A stretch of DNA of 64,000 nucleotides from Pseudomonadota bacterium (lineage in GTDB: Bacteria; Pseudomonadota; Gammaproteobacteria; Steroidobacterales; Steroidobacteraceae): assembly GCA_003242685.1 (NCBI GenBank), contig QGVD01000006.1, positions 1 to 64,000 of the forward strand, in the 5' to 3' direction. Shown piece after piece: positions 58,558 to 64,000 of the stretch; position 1 is the first letter of the stretch; each line of letters opens with the position of its first letter. The translations under genes were made by a program, and so were the position numbers. The notes beneath the pieces were generated by a model that worked only from the letters and a program-made list of their open reading frames with translations, was not told the DNA's origin and made no database searches.

Positions 58558-58847
58558 ATGAGGATCTTCGCGGGTCGCGTCGCGTTCGTGACGGGGCGGC
58601 GCGAGCGGGATCGGCTTCGGGCTCGTGCGGAACTTCCTCGAGCTCGGCAGGATGGTGGTCGAGGGCATTCGCAACAACGCGCCGTACATCCTCACTCACG
58701 CGGAGTTCCGCAACGAGGTGCGCGAGCTCTGGGAGATGATGGACGCCGCGTTCCCTCGCGATCAGGTCGTCCCGCCCGAGCGCGCGGCGTTCGAGGAAAA
58801 CCGGCGCGATGGTGAGGCAGCTGCGCTCACTGCCGGTCAAGGACTGA
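58558..58847 (+). pseudogene. Decayed SDR dehydrogenase copy
   Basis: This is the remnant of a second SDR gene just after the intact one. The start MRIFAGRVAFVTG is followed by an extra G in a GGGG run; removing it restores TGGASGIGFGLVRNFLELG, the NAD-binding start. The reading then jumps directly to a C-terminal SDR segment, VEGIRNNAPYILTHAEFRNE, so the catalytic Ser-Tyr-Lys part is missing. A further shift near 58812 separates this from a short tail ending PVKD before TGA at 58845. The deletion of the core cannot be a sequencing error, so the gene is inactive. It begins 1 bp after the intact gene's stop and is probably a decayed paralogue. Confidence 0.75.
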
Positions 58848-58854
58848 TCGCGAC

Positions 58855-59655
58855 TCAGGATTCCGCCGGCGCCGTCGCGATGGATACCAGGAGCTCGAAC
58901 AGCGCATCGGGCGCCGTGATGTGCGGGGAGTGGCTGGCGTCGATCTCCCGCACGTCCCACCCTTCGCGTCGTGCGCGCTCCGCGAAGGGCCTGAAGGTAT
59001 CCTCGGGCGTCGTGCGCTTGCAGTAGATGTAGGCCCGCGGCACGCGAGGCTCGCCGTTGCGAAGTCGCAGCGGTGTCTCGAACGTCCGGATGGGCTGCGG
59101 AATGCGCAGCGGGGCGATCCACGCGAGATCTTCCGGCGACGTATCCGGAGGCGAGGGATTCGGCGGAACGCGCCAGCCGTCTACGGTCTTCGCCGCGGCG
59201 CGCATGCGATCGGCGGAACCGGGAGGCAGGAGATCGACCAGCGCCTGGCCGTCCCTCGGAACGAAGGCATCCAGGTAAATGAGCTTCGAGACGAGCTCCG
59301 GCACGCGGTCCACGACGCCGGTGGCAACCATGCCGCCGTAGCTGTGTCCGATCAGCACGAGATCGCGCAGCCCCTCGTACTTGATGACACCCAGCACGTC
59401 CTGGATGTGCGTTTCGAGATCGATGTCCGGGCTCGCAAGGTGCTCACGCTCGCCGATGCCCGTGTAGGTCGGAGTGATGAGCCGATGCCCGGCCGCCGCC
59501 ATCAGCGGGCGCATCTTCCTCCAGGACCATCCCCCGGACCACGCGCCGTGCGCCACCAGAAACGTGATCGGACGCGACGCTGTCGCCGCGCGGGTCTCGA
59601 TGCCGGCGACGGCGAGTCCGGCAGCGCTCAGTTTCAGGAACTTCCGGCGTTCCAC
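58855..59655 (-). CDS. Tat-exported alpha/beta hydrolase
   Basis: This 266-residue protein has a twin-arginine signal (MERRKFLKLSAAGLAVAG) and an alpha/beta-hydrolase fold. The start of the fold reads ITFLVAHGAWSGGWSWRKM. The nucleophile elbow is GHSYGG (Ser about 108), and the His is in DASHSPHITAPDAL. The overall pattern is like plant-type esterases and hydroxynitrile lyases (HGAWSGGW, then YTGIGERE), so an esterase is the best guess. The start is GTG at 59655, preceded by GAGGGGGAACG. It lies against the SDR remnant (8 bp) and diverges from the PQQ sugar dehydrogenase gene. Confidence 0.87.
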   Translation of the reverse strand: MERRKFLKLSAAGLAVAGIETRAATASRPITFLVAHGAWSGGWSWRKMRPLMAAAGHRLITPTYTGIGEREHLASPDIDLETHIQDVLGVIKYEGLRDLVLIGHSYGGMVATGVVDRVPELVSKLIYLDAFVPRDGQALVDLLPPGSADRMRAAAKTVDGWRVPPNPSPPDTSPEDLAWIAPLRIPQPIRTFETPLRLRNGEPRVPRAYIYCKRTTPEDTFRPFAERARREGWDVREIDASHSPHITAPDALFELLVSIATAPAES

Positions 59656-59802
59656 GATCGTTCCCCCTCTTTTTCTCGCATGGTAGCCCATCCGTACGGC
59701 CATGGTGCCGCGGCATGCGCCGGCACGCGAACTTCTCTAGAATCGCCCTGATCCTGTCCGGGCCGCCCGCCCGCTCCACTTGCGTCACAAGGTAGCTTTC
59801 GC

Positions 59803-61071
59803 ATGCGCATACGGACGACGCCCACTCTTCTTTCTTACGCGCTCTCTCTCACCGTTCTCGCCGCCTGCTCGAGCGAGCAGACGCCGAGCGGAGCACCTCC
59901 CGCAGCCAACGCCGCACCGGCCACGCAGAATGCACCGCTCGAGACCCGCCCGCCGAACGGTGTCGACTTCAAGCCGGCGTTCGAGGGCCAGACGCGCGCG
60001 CCAGGCCTTTCGAGCAACATCGAGCTCGACGTTCAGGTCGTCGCCGAAGGGCTCGAGAGCCCCTGGGCATTCGAGTTCCTGCCCGATGGCCGGATGCTCG
60101 TGACGGAGCGTCCCGGAAGGCTCCGCATCGTCGGCACCGACGGCAAGCTGTCCGAGCCGGTCAAGGGTCTGCCGAACGTGCTGTTCGAGGGCCAGGGTGG
60201 CCTCCTCGACGTGGCGCTCGATCCGCAGTTCGAGACCAACCGCACGATCTACTGGTCGTACGCCGAACCCCGCAAGGACGGCAACGGTACGACGCTGGCC
60301 AAGGGCGTGCTGAAGGAAGACGCGAACGGTGCGAGCGTCGAGAACGTGCAGATCATCTTCCGGCAGATGCCCTCGGCGAACTCCACCTTCCACTTCGGCT
60401 CGCGCATCGTGTTCGCGCCGGACGGCACGCTGTTCCTCACGCTCGGTGAGCGTGCGTTCCCTCCGTATCAGATGGAATCGCAGAACATCGACAGCCATCT
60501 CGGCAAGGTCGTGCGCATCAATCCCGACGGCAGCGTGCCGAAGGACAATCCGTTCGTCGGTCGCCAGGACGCGAAACCGGAAATCTGGTCCTATGGTCAT
60601 CGCAACATCCAGGCGGCGGCGCTCGACCTTCAGGGCCGGCTGTGGACGATCGAGCACGGTCCGCGCGGCGGCGACGAGCTGAACCGCCCCGAGCCCGGCA
60701 AGAACTACGGCTGGCCGATCATCACCTACGGCATCGACTATCCGGGGGACAAGATCGGGGAAGGCATCACGGCGAAGGAAGGCATGGAGCAGCCCGTGTA
60801 CTACTGGGATCCGGTCATCGCGCCTTCCGGCATGATCTTCTACGACGGCGAGATGTTCCCCGAGTGGAAGGGCGACCTCTTCGTCGGCGGCCTCGGCAGC
60901 ATGAAGCTCGTGCGTCTGAAGCTCGAGAACGACCGTGTGGTCGGCGAGGAGTGGCTGCTGCAGGACCGCGGCTCGCGCATCCGGGACGTGAAACAGGGTC
61001 CCGACGGCGCGATCTACGTGCTCGCAGAAGGCCCGAAGCCGGCGATCATGAGGATCGCTCGACGGAGCTGA
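59803..61071 (+). CDS. PQQ-dependent sugar dehydrogenase, lipoprotein
   Basis: This 422-residue protein belongs to the soluble PQQ glucose/aldose dehydrogenase family (GSDH, like YliI). The N-terminus has a lipobox LAAC with Cys22, so it is anchored in the periplasm. Propeller signatures are ESPWAFEFLPDGRMLVTERP, GQGGLLDVALDPQFETNRTI, FHFGSRIVFAPDGTLFLTLG, YGHRNIQAAALD and GPRGGDELNRPEPGKNYGWP. The His in FGSRI-type and GHRN motifs and the Arg in RGG are the usual PQQ contacts. A TAGAAT at 59738 may be its -10 box, but no -35 is clear. It is followed 52 bp later by the DUF4159 gene. Confidence 0.93.
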   Translation: MRIRTTPTLLSYALSLTVLAACSSEQTPSGAPPAANAAPATQNAPLETRPPNGVDFKPAFEGQTRAPGLSSNIELDVQVVAEGLESPWAFEFLPDGRMLVTERPGRLRIVGTDGKLSEPVKGLPNVLFEGQGGLLDVALDPQFETNRTIYWSYAEPRKDGNGTTLAKGVLKEDANGASVENVQIIFRQMPSANSTFHFGSRIVFAPDGTLFLTLGERAFPPYQMESQNIDSHLGKVVRINPDGSVPKDNPFVGRQDAKPEIWSYGHRNIQAAALDLQGRLWTIEHGPRGGDELNRPEPGKNYGWPIITYGIDYPGDKIGEGITAKEGMEQPVYYWDPVIAPSGMIFYDGEMFPEWKGDLFVGGLGSMKLVRLKLENDRVVGEEWLLQDRGSRIRDVKQGPDGAIYVLAEGPKPAIMRIARRS

Positions 61072-61123
61072 ACGCCGAACGGAGTTTCGGACCGCGACGC
61101 CGATCGCAGCGTGAGGGATCACG

Positions 61124-62002
61124 ATGCAGACGCGCGTCGAGAACCGGACTCGATCACGCAGACGGAGAACGGCCCGCGGTGGCGTGCTCGCGCTCGCCGC
61201 GGGCCTTCTTGCCTTCTGCGTCGCCGCTCACGCTCAGCGCGAATTCCGCGTGTACGAGAGCTTCGAAGGCTACGACTCCGCCGACGAGCTGCCGCCCGAC
61301 TGGAACGTGCCCGGTGAGCTCGTCATCGGCCGTCTGATGTATCCCTCCTCGCGCTTCGGCTTCTTCGGCCGCGGCGACTGGAGAAAAGGCGGAACGAGCT
61401 GGGCCGTCGACTATCCACGCGGTGAGCGCACGCTCGCGCGGATCCTCCGGCGCCTCACGCGCATCGACGTGCGCTCCGTCGAGCAGCCGGTGAACCTCGA
61501 CGACGGAGACGACGTGACCCACTGGCCTTTCCTCATCGTGGGTCTCGCCGGTTACTGGGAGCTCACGGACTCGCAGGTGGCGCGCCTCCGGGAGTATCTG
61601 CTCTCCGGCGGCTTCCTGTTCTGCGACAGCTTCTTCGGCTCCGACTCCTGGTACGGCTTCGAGCAGGGCATCCGGCGCGTCTTTCCGGACCGCCCGATCG
61701 TCGACCTGCCGCCCGATCATCCCGTGTTCAACATCGTCTACGACCTGCGCGAGATGCCGACGACGCAGATCCCGAACATGAACTCTCTCATGGCGGGCGG
61801 CGGCGGATGGCTCGGCGACGGGACCGTGCCGCGCTGGCGCGGGATCATGGACGACAACGGCCGGCTGATGGTCCTCATCGCCTTCAACAACGACGTGGCC
61901 GACTCCTGGCAGTGGGCCGACGACCCGCGCTATCCCGCGGAAAGCGCCAATCTGGGCCTGCGCATGGGCGTCAACATCATCGTCTACGCAATGACGCACT
62001 GA
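61124..62002 (+). CDS. Exported DUF4159 protein
   Basis: This 292-residue protein has an N-terminal basic segment and hydrophobic core (VLALAAGLLAFCVAAHA), a Sec signal, then a DUF4159 domain. Family features are VIGRLMYPSSRFGFFG, WAVDYPRGERTLARILRRLT, WPFLIVGLAGYWELTDSQVA and GGFLFCDSFFGSDSWYGFEQ. The domain is a flavodoxin-like fold of unknown activity. It ends LGLRMGVNIIVYAMTH. It follows the PQQ dehydrogenase gene by 52 bp on the same strand, so they may be co-transcribed, and it ends in a hairpin. Confidence 0.88.
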   Translation: MQTRVENRTRSRRRRTARGGVLALAAGLLAFCVAAHAQREFRVYESFEGYDSADELPPDWNVPGELVIGRLMYPSSRFGFFGRGDWRKGGTSWAVDYPRGERTLARILRRLTRIDVRSVEQPVNLDDGDDVTHWPFLIVGLAGYWELTDSQVARLREYLLSGGFLFCDSFFGSDSWYGFEQGIRRVFPDRPIVDLPPDHPVFNIVYDLREMPTTQIPNMNSLMAGGGGWLGDGTVPRWRGIMDDNGRLMVLIAFNNDVADSWQWADDPRYPAESANLGLRMGVNIIVYAMTH

Positions 62003-62003
62003 A

Positions 62004-62024
62004 CGCGGCGTACACCACGCCGCG
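62004..62024. terminator. Bidirectional hairpin between convergent genes
   Basis: CGCGGCGT and ACGCCGCG form a perfect 8-bp stem around the 5-base loop ACACC, directly after the DUF4159 stop. It can also end the opposing DUF481 transcript. There is no T tract. Confidence 0.55.
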
Positions 62025-62085
62025 AGCTTCGCACTCCGCTCACGGAAAGTGGACCTTGCGATCGCGGAAAGCGGTGGAGCGCGAG

Positions 62086-63192
62086 TCAGAACGTGCTTCC
62101 GACCGTCAGGGAGAGCCCGAAGTCGCTGTTCTCGAAGTCGGCGGGCGGATCACTGTCGTAGCTCTCGAACAGATTGAGGCTGAAGTAGAAGCTCCTGAAG
62201 AAACTCCGGCGGAGGCTCGCGGTGAGGTCGATGCGGGTACGCGAGCGCTCGAGGCTGAAGAAGGTCGTCGCCTCCGTCAGGAGCTCGGTCTTGCCGCCCA
62301 CCTCGAACCAGTCCCACTCTACGGCTGCCAGGGCTTCCGCGTAGTCGTCGCTGCCCGGAATGCCGCGGTAGTCCTCGAGCGCGTAGTCGAGTCCCCCGTA
62401 GACGGACAGCACCGTGCGATTCGACTGCACGAGCGCTCGTCCGACACCGGCGGCGAGCAGGAATCGTGACTCGAGCTCGAGCTCCAGGTCCTCCTCGGCT
62501 GCGATTTCACCCAGCACGAACCATCGGTCGTGAAGAAAGCGGCGCGTACCGAGCTCGAGGTGGTTGCGCCGCTGCTCGGTTTCCCCGTCGCGCCGACGCA
62601 CGAGAGAGCTCACGTGCATATGCGTGAGGAAATCGTGGCTGCGGTGGCTCACCTCGCCGTTCAGGGTCAGATCGATCTCGTCCCCGGCAGAGAGGAAATC
62701 GAAACCCGCATCGATGAAACCCGAGGTGCGCTCGAGAAACGTCGCGGCGACGGGAGTGATGCGGACGATCCGCCCGCGCTCGAGTGTCCGCGGACCCGCG
62801 GCGGTGACGAGCTGCACAGTCCCCGGAGCACCCGCGACGATGGAGCCGGCGAGGCGTTCGCCGGACGCGAGCTCCACATCGAAGCGCTGCTCACTCTGAA
62901 GGGTCTCGACGTTCTTCCAGTCGATGTCCACGGTGCCGGCGCCATCGATGGTGAACGTCAGCTCGCCGCGGTCGAGAGCCCTGACCGTACCCGTCATGCG
63001 ATTGCCGCTGGAAAGGAGCACGAACTCTTCGCCCTCTTCCGCTTCCGTTGCGAAGGGCGCGACGAGGAGCGCGATCAGGAGCAGGCAGCGGGGCCGGGAA
63101 TGCGCGTGATCGGGTCTCTGCTTTCCGCAGGCGGTTCCGGCTCCGTACGCAGAGAACGCTGCGGCCACGGCTCTCCTTACAGGCTCGACCAT
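62086..63192 (-). CDS. DUF481 outer-membrane-type protein
   Basis: This protein of about 368 residues ends in a DUF481 domain, a predicted outer-membrane beta-barrel of unknown role. The barrel part has ERTSGFIDAGFDFLSAGDEI, GTRRFLHDRWFVLGEIAAEE, SVYGGLDYALEDY and the aromatic-ended last strand DFGLSLTVGSTF. Before it come two small beta domains (LLSSGNRMTGTVRALDRGEL; LASGERLAGSIVAGAPGTVQ). A hydrophobic signal (CLLLIALLVAPFATEAEE) is clear, but the start is not: the ATG at 63192 gives a long, basic n-region of about 35 residues and has little ribosome-site support. A start nearer the signal is not evident. Confidence 0.8.
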   Translation of the reverse strand: MVEPVRRAVAAAFSAYGAGTACGKQRPDHAHSRPRCLLLIALLVAPFATEAEEGEEFVLLSSGNRMTGTVRALDRGELTFTIDGAGTVDIDWKNVETLQSEQRFDVELASGERLAGSIVAGAPGTVQLVTAAGPRTLERGRIVRITPVAATFLERTSGFIDAGFDFLSAGDEIDLTLNGEVSHRSHDFLTHMHVSSLVRRRDGETEQRRNHLELGTRRFLHDRWFVLGEIAAEEDLELELESRFLLAAGVGRALVQSNRTVLSVYGGLDYALEDYRGIPGSDDYAEALAAVEWDWFEVGGKTELLTEATTFFSLERSRTRIDLTASLRRSFFRSFYFSLNLFESYDSDPPADFENSDFGLSLTVGSTF

Positions 63193-63411
63193 TCCGTACG
63201 GGCGGCAGCACACTGACTGCACTCCGGCTCGCTCCATGCTGGTGCCGGAGCACGGTTTACAGCAATTGGCCGTTGGTCCAACTCGCACGCTTCGTCCACC
63301 CTGGCGCTTCATTCCCGGTCCCTGCCGCGAGCCGGGACCCGCAGGGCATCGGAATGCGCATCCATGACCACGGGTCATCAGGCCGCGTCCGCATCCGACG
63401 GAGACGCCATC

Positions 63412-63990
63412 ATGAAAGCGATCGAGACCATCCTCCTTGCCGCCGTGACGTCAGCGCTCGTGAGCGCCTGCGATCACATTCCGACACGGGTCGGCCAGAG
63501 CACGACGGTGCAGTTCGGCGTCGTCCAGCGCGCCGAGCAGGTGACCCTGGATTCGAACGCAATGCAGGGCGCGCTGGTCGGAGGGATGCTGGGCGCCGTC
63601 GCGGGACGGGGCGACTCCACCATCGGCAATGCCGCGCTGGGCGCGAAGGTCGGAACGATCGGCGCGGCGGCCGCAGAAGGCAATCGCAGCGGCATGGCCT
63701 ACACGGTCGCGATGGCCGACGGATCCAGCACGCGCATCGTGACGGACCAGCGCGAGATCAAGCAGGGTGATTGCGTCGCCATCGAGCGGACGGGTAACGC
63801 CGCCAACATTCGCCGTGCAGCGTCCAGCTACTGCGATCCGGCGAACGCCCGGGCCGTCGAAGCCGTGACCCCCACGATCCGCACGGCAGCCGTCGAGTGC
63901 CAGCGCGCGAAGGAGGAGCTCGCAGGCGCGACGACCGAAGCCGAGGTGGATCTCGCCGCGCGCAAGATCTCCCTGCTCTGCGACGCTTAA
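63412..63990 (+). CDS. Glycine-zipper lipoprotein
   Basis: This 192-residue protein has a lipoprotein signal with lipobox LVSAC (Cys20). A glycine-zipper segment follows (GALVGGMLGAVAGRG, then GAKVGTIGAAAAEG), as in SlyB and related outer-membrane proteins. After it comes a small beta domain with YTVAMADGSSTRIVTDQREI and KQGDCVAIERTG, the SlyB-like C-terminal element. The C-terminal 55 residues are helical with paired Cys residues. The ATG at 63412 follows GGAGACGCC. The stop is at 63988. A role in envelope integrity is inferred from the family. Confidence 0.82.
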   Translation: MKAIETILLAAVTSALVSACDHIPTRVGQSTTVQFGVVQRAEQVTLDSNAMQGALVGGMLGAVAGRGDSTIGNAALGAKVGTIGAAAAEGNRSGMAYTVAMADGSSTRIVTDQREIKQGDCVAIERTGNAANIRRAASSYCDPANARAVEAVTPTIRTAAVECQRAKEELAGATTEAEVDLAARKISLLCDA

Positions 63991-64000
63991 GGGTCCAAAC

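Noticed and set aside
1..64000. CRISPR arrays, insertion sequences, prophage or tRNA genes
   Set aside because: No regular spaced repeats, transposase, integrase or cloverleaf-like sequence was seen.

Overview
The window is high-GC DNA from a motile Gram-negative bacterium. A complete flagellar basal body, export gate and motor locus (about 15.0-48.2 kb) is flanked by genes for exported oxidoreductases, a TonB-dependent receptor and many Tat- or Sec-targeted proteins. L- and P-ring genes (flgH, flgI), lipoproteins and a TonB receptor show a Gram-negative envelope. The flagellar gene order matches the lateral (Laf / Flag-2) systems of Vibrio, Aeromonas and E. coli 042, so I infer a gammaproteobacterium. 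The DUF1592/DUF1552 pair and the exported aromatic-type oxidoreductases would suit a Steroidobacteraceae-like lineage, but that is a guess from gene content. No rRNA, tRNA, CRISPR array or insertion sequence was recognised.

1-5591 (+): a four-gene, tightly spaced unit of DUF1592 protein (truncated by the window edge), Tat-exported DUF1552 protein, Tat lipoprotein of the metallo-beta-lactamase fold with an altered metal motif (HxHxDQ), and an exported ankyrin protein.

5619-14865 (-): a co-directional catabolic-looking cluster. Read in transcription order it encodes a long calycin-type protein (MoaF / phenolic acid decarboxylase-like, internally duplicated), an NTF2-like Tat protein, a PQQ propeller dehydrogenase with a C-terminal haem domain, a small Tat protein, a vanillyl-alcohol-oxidase/p-cresol-methylhydroxylase-type flavoprotein, its probable cytochrome c partner, a hydroxycinnamoyl-CoA hydratase/lyase-like enzyme, and two small exported proteins. 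It looks like periplasmic oxidation of a para-substituted phenol, with electrons passed to cytochromes, followed by side-chain cleavage in the cytoplasm.

15043-48182: the flagellar locus. flgBCDEFGHIJKL plus two unrecognised genes run on the minus strand, with flgA diverging from flgB. A second minus-strand unit reads fliD-fliS-fliT-fliK-fliL-fliA-motA-motB (the lafBCDEFSTU order), continuing into flgM, flgN and a separate flagellar glucosaminidase. fliE-fliF-fliG-fliH-fliI-fliJ is also minus-strand. fliM-fliN-fliP-fliQ-fliR-flhB-flhA is plus-strand, followed by a minus-strand FliK-domain protein and a single short flagellin. The sigma-54 activator lafK, which in known Laf clusters lies between fliM and fliE, is absent from that position, and no chemotaxis gene is present.

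48471-64000: accessory genes. These are a Tat-exported Rossmann protein of the F420:NADP-reductase type, a TauD-family dioxygenase, a membrane protein, a sulfatase divergent from a LysR regulator, a large TonB-dependent receptor, an NTF2-like protein, an SDR dehydrogenase followed by a decayed SDR copy, a Tat alpha/beta hydrolase, a lipoprotein PQQ sugar dehydrogenase, a DUF4159 protein, a DUF481 outer-membrane-type protein and a glycine-zipper lipoprotein. Several perfect inverted repeats between genes are probable terminators.
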